A stretch of DNA of 64,000 bases from Planctomycetota bacterium (GCA_003389325.1 QQVE01000028.1:38189-102188); one strand, 5' to 3'. Shown: positions 17,055 to 24,680, counted from the stretch's first letter. Made by a program: numbers and translations. Notes: generated by a model not told the origin, from the sequence alone.

Positions 17055-17591
17055 ATGACCGCCGCCACGATGACTCTAACTGCGAGCACCGCTCGGGGGC
17101 CGATGACGTCGAATCCGATTTCCATCGATGCACATGCAACGCTAAAAGACGCCGCCGCGTTTCTGACCAAGCGCAGCATCAGTGCCGCCCCGGTCATCAA
17201 TGATGCTGGCAAGCCGGTCGGCGTGTTGAGTCGCACCGATATAGTCCGATTCTCAAGTGGCGACCTCGAAGCGCCGCAGATGCTTGGCGACTTCATCAAC
17301 GAGGCGAAGGCGCAGCACGATTCAACACGGCCCAACTCGGTCACAGTGGACCAAGTGATGACGCCATTTGTGGTGTCGGTGAGTCTTGATGCATCACTGG
17401 CCGAGGCCTGTGAGAAGATGGTTGAGCGCAAAGTGCGTCGACTGTTCGTGATCGATCACGATGGCGTAGTGGTCGGGGTAATCAGCGCGTTGGATGTACT
17501 CCACTGCCTGGGACGGAAGCCGTTGACTGTCAGCAAGACTAAAGGAAGTGGCCATGCACCTCTGGGTCAAAGGACGCGATCGAAGGCTTAA
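17055..17591 (+). CDS. CBS-domain pair protein
   Basis: A 178-residue cytoplasmic protein made of two CBS motifs: MTSNPISIDAHATLKDAA...GVLSRTDIVRF and QVMTPFVVSVSLDASLAEAC...GVISALDVLHCL. Stand-alone CBS pairs usually bind adenine nucleotides and report energy state. A strong GGAGGAG ribosome site precedes the ATG. It is the first gene behind the sigma-54 promoter at 16993 and overlaps the next gene by 38 bases, so the two are likely coupled. The ~20 residues after the second CBS motif are basic and read into the HPF gene. Confidence 0.9.
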   Translation: MTAATMTLTASTARGPMTSNPISIDAHATLKDAAAFLTKRSISAAPVINDAGKPVGVLSRTDIVRFSSGDLEAPQMLGDFINEAKAQHDSTRPNSVTVDQVMTPFVVSVSLDASLAEACEKMVERKVRRLFVIDHDGVVVGVISALDVLHCLGRKPLTVSKTKGSGHAPLGQRTRSKA

Positions 17592-17961
17592 TGAATCCGT
17601 GCGCGAACTCATAAAAGCCCGAGGGATCAGCAAGCTGTTGCGGACATCGAAAGGAATTCGGTCAATTGCAATTTCAATACGAGACGTCAATGGGCCTCGC
17701 GGAGGATGCGATCACGCCATTGGAGTCGTTGTTCGTCTAGAACCGGCGGGCAACATTATTGTTCGCCATCGGGACTGTGATGCCTTTGTCGGGGTTCCAA
17801 TCGCAATCAAACGCGCTATCCGAGCCGTGCGGCGTGAGCAGGGGCGCCGTCGCAGCAAGCGATTAGGGGCGCAACGACGCAGTCTCGCAAGTAGGCGGCG
17901 CGCAGCGCAGACGCCCTTAGATGATCGTGGTCTGTTGACATTCACGGAGGCGGATCAATGA
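17554..17961 (+). CDS. HPF/RaiA-like ribosome hibernation factor
   Basis: A 135-residue protein resembling the sigma-54 modulation/ribosome hibernation family, which binds the 30S decoding region in resting cells. Seen: an N-terminal beta strand (MHLWVKGRDRRLNESVRELI), ISIRDVNGPRGG, a second strand (GVVVRLEPAGNIIVRHRD), and a C-terminal helix rich in Arg/Lys (AIKRAIRAVRREQGRR). The tail of ~40 residues is very basic. I chose the ATG at 17554 over the GTG at 17548 because AAAGGAAG precedes it. It overlaps the CBS gene and so falls under the same sigma-54 promoter. Short-form HPF without the dimerising C-terminal domain. Confidence 0.75.
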   Translation: MHLWVKGRDRRLNESVRELIKARGISKLLRTSKGIRSIAISIRDVNGPRGGCDHAIGVVVRLEPAGNIIVRHRDCDAFVGVPIAIKRAIRAVRREQGRRRSKRLGAQRRSLASRRRAAQTPLDDRGLLTFTEADQ

Positions 17962-18311
17962 GGGAACGCGGAAGAGTTGGCAACTTGTGGGACGCGATTG
18001 CAAAGACGCTCGCCACGGACTCGCTTAGCGGCGTGCGACAGTATTGCCTTCGTGTGTTTCGTATTCGGCAGCGGAATGGCGGCCGAATCGTGTGTGCCCT
18101 CGTCGCAATGGGCACAACCTCCGCAAGCGATCCGGCCGCCCGAGTGCAGAACCTGGTGGAGTTGGCTCAAGGGCAAAGACTAGGCGAGTGGGAAAGTGAA
18201 GACGGTCTTGTGGCAGCCATGGTGTTCGAAATGAACTCGGTGCCAACGGAATTCTGGCATGAGTGCATTCGAACGCCAGGGCCGAATGATCGGTTGCATG
18301 CTCACAGCTAG
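17958..18311 (+). CDS. Small unknown open frame after HPF-like gene
   Basis: A 117-residue frame whose ATG overlaps the HPF stop (ATGA), which favours a real coupled gene. No signal peptide, membrane segment or family motif is recognised. Composition is not strongly protein-like in the middle, so confidence is low. Confidence 0.35.
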   Translation: MRERGRVGNLWDAIAKTLATDSLSGVRQYCLRVFRIRQRNGGRIVCALVAMGTTSASDPAARVQNLVELAQGQRLGEWESEDGLVAAMVFEMNSVPTEFWHECIRTPGPNDRLHAHS

Positions 18312-18376
18312 AGTCGCGCTTGCCGTCAAAGTGGCATGCGCGATGGCTCCATGCAGTGCCTGTGGAGGATGGCGGT

Positions 18377-18643
18377 ATGATCGGACGCGGACAATCCCTC
18401 GACGGCGAAGCGGTCGTTGCAGATGAAATCGAACTTGTAATGGAACATCTGACGAACCATCTGCGCGGTCGCCTGCATGGCGCAAGCATCTCTGTACACC
18501 GCGACGGCGTCGTAATCCGCGGCAAGGCGGGATCTTACTACGTCAAGCAGTTGGCGCGACATGCCGTCATGAAGGGTGTGTCGCTACCAATTGCGGCCAA
18601 CACAATTGAAGTGCCGGAACCGTACCGTGTCCACGGACACTGA
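18377..18643 (+). CDS. Small BON-domain protein
   Basis: An 88-residue protein that fits one BON domain without a signal peptide: ASISVHRDGVVIRGKAGSYYVKQLARHAVMK followed by an ANTIEVPE strand. BON domains bind phospholipid or small ligands. Cytoplasmic single-BON proteins occur beside stress genes in planctomycetes as I recall. The ATG at 18377 has GGAGGATGG in front; the longer frame from 18320 lacks one. It lies between the HPF-like gene and the third Rnk gene, same strand. Confidence 0.62.
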   Translation: MIGRGQSLDGEAVVADEIELVMEHLTNHLRGRLHGASISVHRDGVVIRGKAGSYYVKQLARHAVMKGVSLPIAANTIEVPEPYRVHGH

Positions 18644-18719
18644 TCCACATTGAAACCTTGAATTGCTTGTTCGGCGCGCTCATGTGCCCAATGAGATCAT
18701 CTCGCTAGGAGGATGTGAA

Positions 18720-19136
18720 ATGTTCATGAAACCGCTTTGCATAACGGAACAGGACCATCGGAGCCTACAGGTGCTGATCGACGCCAGCCGCGAGCAGCCC
18801 AATGGACAGAGACGTTATTCCGACGCTCTACAGAGCGAGATAACACGTGCCCGCATCGTGGACGGGAGCTCCGTTCCGCGTGACGTAGTGACTATGAACT
18901 CCAGGGTTCGGCTCCGCGATCTGGACACTGGCGAAACCGAAGTCTACACGCTTGTTTATCCGCGAATGGCCGACCCTGGTGAGAATCGAATCTCTATCTT
19001 GGCGCCCGTTGGCACTGCGATTCTTGGCTGCAGCATCGGCGACGTGATCGAGTGGCCGGTCCCGGCCGGTGTTCGGCGATTGCTTGTAGATGACATTCTG
19101 TACCAGCCAGAGAAGGCGGGCGACGCGGCACTATGA
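18720..19136 (+). CDS. Rnk/GreA C-terminal-like regulator, copy 3
   Basis: A 138-residue paralogue of the proteins at 11288 and 14588, closest to copy 1. It has RDVVTMNSRVRLRDLDTGE, VYTLVYPR and ISILAPVGTAILGCSIGDVIEWPVP, and ends with a similar LVDDILYQPEKAG tail. A clear AGGAGG ribosome site lies eight bases before the ATG at 18720. Expected to bind RNA polymerase. It stands in the plus-strand series behind the CBS sigma-54 promoter, with possible promoters of its own not recognised. Confidence 0.8.
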   Translation: MFMKPLCITEQDHRSLQVLIDASREQPNGQRRYSDALQSEITRARIVDGSSVPRDVVTMNSRVRLRDLDTGETEVYTLVYPRMADPGENRISILAPVGTAILGCSIGDVIEWPVPAGVRRLLVDDILYQPEKAGDAAL

Positions 19137-19183
19137 GCAAGCCTGTCCATTGGCGCACGAGCGTGCTAGAGGAGAAACCACAA

Positions 19184-19957
19184 ATGACATCACCGTTGAC
19201 AGTCGATGCCCTGAGCCGTGCAATGAACGCCCTCAAATACTCGCTGGCGAACTATTTGCAGTTCGCGCGACCGTGGGTCGATGGCGACTCTCGCGCGATC
19301 GACGACACTGTCGCGCGTGTGGCGACAAATCACGATGACCGTGCCACTCGAATCGGCGAACTGCTGGTGGAGCGTCATGGGCATGTCTTGTCGCGAACGT
19401 TTCCAGCCGCCTTTGCGGCGCTGAACGACCTATGCATCCGCTACGTTCTCCCCCTCGTTATCGAAGATCAGAGGCAGATCGTCCGCCTCCTAGAAGCAGT
19501 GGCCGTCGAGTTGGCAGGTGACGTTGAGGCACACGATCTGGTGTCTGGATTCATCGACCAAGAGAACAGACAGTTGCGCGCTCTCCGACAATTGTCAGGC
19601 GATCACCCCGTGACGAACAGGGGCGCACGCATTCACACGGTCCCTCACGCGCGTATGTGGTCAACCTCCGTCCACCGTCCAAACAAACGAATCCCGCGCA
19701 TAAATGAGCCAGTTCCTGAAGCTAGTGTCAATCTAGATCGTATTGCAAGGAGGACTTTTGCCATGCTAGTGTTGTCGCGCAAGGCCGATCAGCGAATCGC
19801 CATCGGAAACGACGTATGGATCACGGTGCTGAAGATCGTTGGGAATCGCGTGAAGGTCGGCATCGATGCGCCAGATTCGCGGCAGATCATGCGAGGCGAG
19901 CTCGTTCCCGAACGTTCGGTCGGAGCGGTTAGGCCGATCGCGCGCCGCGCGAAATGA
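19184..19957 (+). CDS. Unknown helical protein whose frame runs without a stop into CsrA
   Basis: From MTSPLTVDALSRAMNALK (GAGGAG ribosome site) the frame encodes about 140 residues of amphipathic helices, including YVLPLVIEDQRQIVRLLEAV and HDLVSGFIDQENRQLRAL, which could form a helical bundle. About 50 low-complexity residues follow, and then the complete CsrA sequence in the same frame. Either this is a 257-residue fusion with CsrA as its C-terminal domain, or the helical gene has lost its stop. Family of the helical part is not recognised. Confidence 0.45.
   Translation: MTSPLTVDALSRAMNALKYSLANYLQFARPWVDGDSRAIDDTVARVATNHDDRATRIGELLVERHGHVLSRTFPAAFAALNDLCIRYVLPLVIEDQRQIVRLLEAVAVELAGDVEAHDLVSGFIDQENRQLRALRQLSGDHPVTNRGARIHTVPHARMWSTSVHRPNKRIPRINEPVPEASVNLDRIARRTFAMLVLSRKADQRIAIGNDVWITVLKIVGNRVKVGIDAPDSRQIMRGELVPERSVGAVRPIARRAK
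19763..19957 (+). CDS. csrA: CsrA carbon storage regulator
   Basis: A 64-residue RNA-binding translational regulator. It starts MLVLSRKADQRIAIGNDV and has the conserved Leu4 and Arg6 and the RGEL segment that carries the second RNA-binding Arg in the family. An excellent AAGGAGG ribosome site lies nine bases before the ATG, so free CsrA is surely made even though the frame is open upstream. CsrA binds GGA motifs in mRNA leaders and controls translation in the shift between growth modes. Location next to Rnk and HPF genes suggests it belongs to the same resting-state programme. Confidence 0.9.
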   Translation: MLVLSRKADQRIAIGNDVWITVLKIVGNRVKVGIDAPDSRQIMRGELVPERSVGAVRPIARRAK

Positions 19958-20287
19958 CCGACCGCCATTTGCAGGCTTCCTCATCACCTACACCCGTGCC
20001 TTGCTCTCGAAGTGTATCCGAAACACGAATGAAGCGATGGACGTATTCGCACATCGAGTATGCAACACATCGTCCGATGTTCCCCACGGCCACACCTTCT
20101 GATGCGATGCGAAAGCTCGGCATCGACGCAAGTAGCATGAACCCAGCCATGGCATGAACGCGTTCGAACTTGTCTGCCGTTACCCAACGTAAACCACATA
20201 GCGACAGGGAGCCGTCGTTGGCGACCAAGAGCACGTTAGCGAGGGCCTGGCCGATCATTCTCCAACAATCCCAAGGAGCACAGAAAG
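19958..20287. other. Gap between csrA and the MgtC gene
   Basis: 330 bases with no supported gene. Short frames here lack ribosome sites and family motifs. No promoter or hairpin stands out. Confidence 0.4.
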
Positions 20288-20779
20288 ATGATCGACTGGA
20301 TCGAGACTCCAAATGAGTTCCGTGAATTCGTCGCTAATTGCATGCGGCTGTGTGTTGCCGTACTACTCGGTGGACTGTTAGGCCTCGAGCGAGAACTACA
20401 TGGGCGATGGGCAGGACTAAGAACGCACATGATGGTGTCTATAGGCGCGGCCATCTTCACCATCGCCGCTTTGGCAGTCGCGCCGAACGATTCGAACGAA
20501 GTAACTCGTGTGATCCAGGGAGTCGCAGCAGGAATCGGCTTTCTCGGCGCGGGCACGATTCTCAAGCTCAACTCTCAATTAGAAGTCAAGGGACTTACGA
20601 CAGCAAGTTCCATTTGGCTGGCGGCGGCTCTCGGCACCGTGGCCGGCCTGGGCGAGTACACCTTGGCAGCCGCATCTGGCTTGGTGTCACTTGTTGTCCT
20701 GGCCGTGCTGCGACCACTCGACAAAGCCATTGCGCGCGATTCGAATTGGAAAGATCAGAAGAAGAACTCTGATGCGTAG
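20288..20779 (+). CDS. MgtC/SapB-family inner membrane protein
   Basis: A 163-residue membrane protein with four to five hydrophobic segments and the family hallmarks: LLGGLLGLERELHGRWAGLRTHMMV, GVAAGIGFLGAGTIL and GLTTASSIWLAAALG. The Asp/Cys variants of virulence MgtC are not evident. AAGGAGCAC precedes the ATG. Family members affect magnesium and acid homeostasis and in some species inhibit F-ATPase, which would fit an energy-stress module, but that function is inferred. The long MgtC C-terminal cytoplasmic domain is missing, so it is the short SapB-like form. Confidence 0.88.
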   Translation: MIDWIETPNEFREFVANCMRLCVAVLLGGLLGLERELHGRWAGLRTHMMVSIGAAIFTIAALAVAPNDSNEVTRVIQGVAAGIGFLGAGTILKLNSQLEVKGLTTASSIWLAAALGTVAGLGEYTLAAASGLVSLVVLAVLRPLDKAIARDSNWKDQKKNSDA

Positions 20780-21124
20780 CCGAAGGAGGCCGCGTGCAGG
20801 TTAGCCGAGCGATGTGATTGTCCACGGCTGAAGACGCCGCGCGCATCGCACTCAACATGAAAACGCTTCACAGCCCGGACTCGCGTCCAAAGGGCTCACG
20901 AGTTTTCTCTTTAGGATGTCGTTACGGAATCCACCCGCCTCATGATGATTGATTGCAATAGATTGATGTCGCCCAAGATCCGCCCAGTACATATGCGACC
21001 GTCCCTAGATCTGGCCAACGATCTCATCGAATCCGGCCTCCCAGACAAGAAAGGCATAGTGTTGCGGAGTGAATCGTCATCGGTGTCCCTGTGAGCACGT
21101 AGAAGGTGCCGGCAGAGCAAGCAT
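20780..21124. other. Gene-poor stretch before the decayed genes
   Basis: About 345 bases without a supported gene. It may hold the eroded 5' part of the glycosylase remnant that follows, but I cannot match it to the family by eye. Confidence 0.35.
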
Positions 21125-21459
21125 CTCGGCAAGGAATTTCGCCGACGCACTTCGCCTACTCGGGTTCAGCTGGCAGAATGTCTACGCGATGATCGAATTG
21201 GGTGCGATTGACAATGGAACGCTGAATCTGGTGGCGCAGCTGAGGTGCCGGATGACGCGGCGTTGGCCAAATTGCAGCAACTGCGAGGTGTGGGTCGATG
21301 GACCGCTGAGTATGTGCTCTTTGTGGCCTCGGTCGATGGCACGTATTTCCGGGCGACGACGTAGGGCTCGCAATATCTTGACAAGGTGGCTGGGGTTAGG
21401 CGAGGAACTGGATTACGAAAGCGTGCGGCGCGTACTGGCGTATAAGTGGATTGATCTTA
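21125..21459 (+). pseudogene. Decayed HhH-GPD DNA glycosylase (AlkA-like)
   Basis: Three reading frames in succession spell parts of a 3-methyladenine DNA glycosylase: LLGFSWQNVYAMIELGAI, then ALAKLQQLRGVGRWTAEYVL (the helix-hairpin-helix), then FPGDDVG followed by ARNILTRWLGLGEELDYES. Reading all of it needs at least two frameshifts, and the 5' end is missing, so it is not functional. It directly precedes a DUF488 remnant; the two are often neighbours in intact genomes. Both indicate decay within the possible island. Confidence 0.72.
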
Positions 21460-21859
21460 TTCAATCAAGCTACGTTGTCGCAATCGCTACGGGATGCCCA
21501 CATTGAATACGTGCACATCCCGGGCCTGGGCGGACTGCGCCGCCATCAACTGAATTCACCGAACACGGGCTGGAAGAATGCGCCCTTTCAGGGCATGCGG
21601 ATTACATGCTGACGGCACAGTTTGAGGAACGTCTCTTGGAAGTCCTTAATCGATCGCGAGGCCATCGGTCCGTACTGATGTGCGCGGAGGCGTTGCCCTG
21701 GCGCTGCCATCGGTGCTAATCGCAGCCGTATTGGCAGTGCGAGGTATTGCCGTCGAGCGCATCCTGAGCGCTTCTATGGCTCAATTGCACTTGATAAGGC
21801 CCTGGGCGCGTGTGCATGAAATGCGCATCACGTATCCGCCTCGAGCAGTAGGGGATTGA
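21460..21859 (+). pseudogene. Decayed DUF488 protein
   Basis: The frames together give a nearly complete C-terminal two-thirds of a DUF488 protein: FNQATLSQSLRDAHIEYVHI, PGLGG, SPNTGWKNAPFQG, then after a frameshift HADYMLTAQFEERLLEVL and LMCAEALPWRCHR, then after a second shift LIAAVLAVRGIAVERILSAS and RVHEMRITYPP. The N-terminal third is absent. The family has no firmly known enzyme activity. With the adjacent glycosylase remnant it marks eroding DNA. Confidence 0.78.
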
Positions 21860-21934
21860 AACGATGCGAAGGATTCAGCTGCCCTAGCCTTAGATCTCCG
21901 CTACGTGGCTGAGAGAAGTGAGCTATGTTTGAAC

Positions 21935-22339
21935 ATGAAACAGTGGGTTCTCTCGCAGCTCCGATACCTCGACGAATTGGCTAGGCATCCCGATTTGCAG
22001 CCCTGCCACTTCGACGAGCTGCGCACGATTGTAGCTCAGGCCACGCGCAAGGCCGCGCAGGTCGGTATCTCCGTGCCGCGTGTTCGACAGGGACCGATTT
22101 CGATCGACCTGTGCCGCAGGATTCTGGCAGGCGTAGTTGCAGAGATCAAACCAGCGAGCGATCTGATGACCGTTGCAGAAGCTGCCGAAAAATTCAATGT
22201 GTCGAAACGTACTTTGTACAGGGAGATTGAAAGTGGCAATCTCCCTTGTGAACGAATTCGCGGCACGATCAGGATTCGACCGGCTGATCTTGAGCGGCAT
22301 CTGGCCCAGCGTCAAGCGTCGGGAAGCCTATTCGACTAG
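21935..22339 (+). CDS. Excisionase-like helix-turn-helix protein
   Basis: A 134-residue protein whose C-terminal 60 residues form a MerR/excisionase type (HTH_17) DNA-binding domain: LMTVAEAAEKFNVSKRTLYREI, then SGNLPCERIRGTIRI with an Arg-rich wing. The N-terminal part is helical and unassigned. It converges with the integrase gene and overlaps its 3' end by 71 bases. That pairing suggests a directionality factor for the integrase, although xis genes more often lie upstream of int. A GTG at 21905 is an alternative start. Confidence 0.7.
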   Translation: MKQWVLSQLRYLDELARHPDLQPCHFDELRTIVAQATRKAAQVGISVPRVRQGPISIDLCRRILAGVVAEIKPASDLMTVAEAAEKFNVSKRTLYREIESGNLPCERIRGTIRIRPADLERHLAQRQASGSLFD

Positions 22340-23291
22340 CTTCATTCGCGAGATAGTCTCGATTAGCGCTCAAGTGTCCGTATCGTCGCGCCACCATTCG
22401 AGTGTCTCTGTGATTTAATAGCGTAGCCACAGTCAAGGCGTCCTGCAGCGGAAGCCGATAGTGGGCGAATGAGTGGCGCAGTGTCGTAGCGCAAAGTTTC
22501 GGCATGCCCATGATTCGTTTGAGGCGGCGAAAGCGACATCGGATTGAATTCTTGTTCCACTGCACGCCCCGGCGATTACGAAAAAGTTTTCCCGTAGGGT
22601 ATTGTTCTGCCAATCGCTTGACGACCTCCAGCGCGATCGGAGGCAGATAGACCACGGTAGAGTGCTTCTGGCCCTTGCTATCCACGATCGGCAACACCAG
22701 GCGATCGCCGTCGAGGTGCTGAGCCTCGAACTTCGCCATCTCCTGTGGTCGTGCTCCGCTGGCAAGCATAACCAGTGCATAGTCTCGGAATGTATCGTTG
22801 CATGCATCTAGTAACTTGGGCCACTGTTCAACCGGTACGAACTCTTGGCGGACTGCAGGCGTTGGCTTCTCCATCTTGGCGATGGGGCTGTACGGCGCGT
22901 AGCCCATCTTGACGCCCCAGTTGATGGCGATCTGCACGACCGTGATCCGGGTGTGCCGCGTCGTCGGTCCCCAGGAATACCCGTCTACCCACCGCTGGAC
23001 GTGATACGGCCGTAAGTCGCGGACTCGTAGGGACGCAGGGATCGACAGGCCAAAGGACTTCAGGACCGGCTCGCGCCTCTTGCAGGTTTCGGTGGACCTG
23101 TTGCCTTGGAGCCACTTCCAATAGGCATCAAGGACTTCCCGGACCGTGCGGGTACCCAGTGGGACGCCGCTGGCCCGGTCGCTCATCAGGCGGTGGTACT
23201 CATCTTCGGCCGCCTTCTTGTCCTGGCCGAGTTTGTGCTGCGTGCCGTCGATCTGGCAATAGTAGGTCTGGTTCTGCTCGCGTAGCCACAT
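22269..23291 (-). CDS. int: Tyrosine-type integrase (site-specific recombinase)
   Basis: A 340-residue phage-type integrase. The N-terminal SAM-like core-binding domain spans ~60-160. The catalytic domain shows Arg in ASGARPQEM, TLRHSF with the His-x-x-Arg equivalent, LLNHRDTRM and the nucleophilic Tyr in ARRYGHL. It would cut and join att sites for integration of a mobile element. I chose the ATG at 23291 because the longer frame runs into the tRNA. The start is 108 bases from the 3' end of tRNA-Thr, the classic arrangement of an integrative element in a tRNA gene, with the element to the left. It appears intact. Confidence 0.88.
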   Translation of the reverse strand: MWLREQNQTYYCQIDGTQHKLGQDKKAAEDEYHRLMSDRASGVPLGTRTVREVLDAYWKWLQGNRSTETCKRREPVLKSFGLSIPASLRVRDLRPYHVQRWVDGYSWGPTTRHTRITVVQIAINWGVKMGYAPYSPIAKMEKPTPAVRQEFVPVEQWPKLLDACNDTFRDYALVMLASGARPQEMAKFEAQHLDGDRLVLPIVDSKGQKHSTVVYLPPIALEVVKRLAEQYPTGKLFRNRRGVQWNKNSIRCRFRRLKRIMGMPKLCATTLRHSFAHYRLPLQDALTVATLLNHRDTRMVARRYGHLSANRDYLANEASRIGFPTLDAGPDAAQDQPVES

Positions 23292-23365
23292 GGCAACCCT
23301 CCACAGTGAATCTAGGTCACTGGTGGGCTGCCGTGCATGAAACGTGCACCGAGCGTGCAAAACTA

Positions 23366-23389
23366 GAAGGGGTTGATCGTAACCCCTTC
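23366..23389 (-). terminator. Terminator hairpin after tRNA-Thr
   Basis: A perfect 9-base stem (GAAGGGGTT with AACCCCTTC) and 6-base loop. Read on the minus strand it is followed closely by TAGTTTT. It lies 10 bases beyond the tRNA 3' end and separates it from the integrase. Confidence 0.6.
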
Positions 23390-23398
23390 CCAAAAAAG

Positions 23399-23472
23399 AG
23401 CCAGCGGTGGGAGTCGAACCCACAACCCCCGCATTACGAATGCGGTGCTCTGCCGATTGAAGCTACGCTGGC
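23399..23472 (-). tRNA. tRNA-Thr (anticodon CGU)
   Basis: Complete cloverleaf of 74 bases on the minus strand. Acceptor stem GCCAGCG pairs with CGCTGGC; anticodon stem CCGCA/TGCGG encloses loop TTCGTAA with anticodon CGT; T arm GTGGGTTCGACTCCCAC. CCA is not encoded. Its 3' end faces the integrase gene, making it the probable integration site of the region to the left. Confidence 0.93.
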
Positions 23473-23494
23473 GAACTGGTTCGAATTTAAGATT

Positions 23495-23839
23495 TTACGA
23501 CAGATCCCCCTGGTCGGCTAGAGGGGCTGCAGGCGGCCACGATGAGGCCGAAAACCGGGGACGCTTGCCGATGCGGCGTCCCCGCCGAGAGAGCCAAAAC
23601 GACCAGGATGCCCCCAGCAGAATCAACGATCCCAGCATGACAGACACCAGGAACAGGGTCGCGGCTCGCTCGGTTCGCAGCCATTTGGCGTCGTAGAACA
23701 GCGCTAGAGCCGCATAGCCGATAGCGAGGCTGGCCAGCACGATGCCATACGGCTCGCGCGACGGCACGCGGACCGCGGCGAACGCCACGGCGAACAACAA
23801 GGTCGCCAGCAGCAACCGGCGGATCGAGAGATTCCACAT
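23495..23839 (-). CDS. Small membrane protein of unknown function
   Basis: A 114-residue protein with three predicted membrane helices (LLLATLLFAVAFAAV, GIVLASLAIGYAALALF, LFLVSVMLGSLILLGASW). It begins with MWNLSIRRLLLATLLF, a style common in planctomycete small membrane proteins. The upstream extension of the frame lacks coding character, so I start at 23839. The C-terminal 30 residues are basic and cytoplasmic. No functional family is recognised. Confidence 0.6.
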   Translation of the reverse strand: MWNLSIRRLLLATLLFAVAFAAVRVPSREPYGIVLASLAIGYAALALFYDAKWLRTERAATLFLVSVMLGSLILLGASWSFWLSRRGRRIGKRPRFSASSWPPAAPLADQGDLS

Positions 23840-23954
23840 GTCGGTGATTCTACCGGCTCGGCGTGGGGCTACGCGACAATCGCGGTCCTGGGGCAACTTC
23901 CCGCCGGTCTTCGACAGGCTGCTGCAATCTCGGCAACAGCGCAACCACTACCCG

Positions 23955-24680
23955 TCATCGCCACTTCCACGTCTTCAACACCTGGCCAAACGCGGAAGTA
24001 ATCTCGGGCGTATCCTTTCCCGCTGCCGTGAGCAGGTAGACCTGTCCGTCGCGAAAGACGGCTGCGACGCAGCGGGGATGCGACCAGTCGACGCTGCTCG
24101 TCTCCATTACGAAACCTTCGATTCCGTCAACGTGGATGGCCTTCGGCGGAGTGCTGCCGCTGTCTTCAAAGTGTTGAACGAGTTCACGGGCTGTTGCCAT
24201 GCGGGGCTTACCGACGTCGACCATCAACACACTATGCGACGAGTTTTGGGCCGCATCAGTCGATAGAAGCATCGCTTTGCACACGTCACTCTTGGGCCGC
24301 ACGCAGACCCAGCCCGCTGGTACTTCGAATCCAAACTCGCCGAAATTCGTCGGCCTTTCCCGTCCGACCAGCACTAGGACGCATTGCAACGCCAGCGCTA
24401 GCGTAAAGCAGGTGCTCGCCGCACGCGTTGACCGTCGACCGATGCGGTATGCGATCCACGCAACGGTCAGGGGAATTACGGCGCTGCCCAGGAGTCGGCC
24501 GAATTCAAAACCAACCGCATCGGCCGGAGTGGACGCACGACGCATCGCCTCGGACCAACCGATCGGCAATTCAACGGCAAGCCAACCGGCGACGGGCAAT
24601 AGGCACCACCAAGCCAACAATCGCGGCTTTCGCGGGCGCTCCTCCGGTACAGTCGCTTCCGGCGGTGCCGTGCCTTCCAT
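23955..24680 (-). CDS. Membrane protein with extracytoplasmic domain, unknown
   Basis: A 241-residue protein. The first half has three hydrophobic segments (LLAWWCLLPVAGWLAVELPI, LLGSAVIPLTVAWIAYRIG, CFTLALALQCVLVLVG). The second half, from GEFGFEVPAGWVCVRPKSD, resembles soluble domains that begin 'F-x-VPxGW', seen in many planctomycete secreted proteins of unknown role. The start at 24680 was chosen because the longer frame upstream overlaps the lipoprotein gene and is non-coding in style. No catalytic motif is seen. Confidence 0.6.
   Translation of the reverse strand: MEGTAPPEATVPEERPRKPRLLAWWCLLPVAGWLAVELPIGWSEAMRRASTPADAVGFEFGRLLGSAVIPLTVAWIAYRIGRRSTRAASTCFTLALALQCVLVLVGRERPTNFGEFGFEVPAGWVCVRPKSDVCKAMLLSTDAAQNSSHSVLMVDVGKPRMATARELVQHFEDSGSTPPKAIHVDGIEGFVMETSSVDWSHPRCVAAVFRDGQVYLLTAAGKDTPEITSAFGQVLKTWKWR

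Noticed and set aside
18105..18121. GGGCACA-ACCT-CCGCA, sigma-54-like
   Set aside because: Four departures from consensus, inside a putative gene, and no upstream motif.
19304..19312. GACACTGTC, core of the putative operator
   Set aside because: Lies within coding sequence with no sigma-54 promoter at a suitable distance; probably chance.
21846..21864. GGGGATTGAAAC, reminiscent of the end of a CRISPR repeat
   Set aside because: Only one copy, no spacing pattern, and it overlaps the end of the DUF488 remnant.
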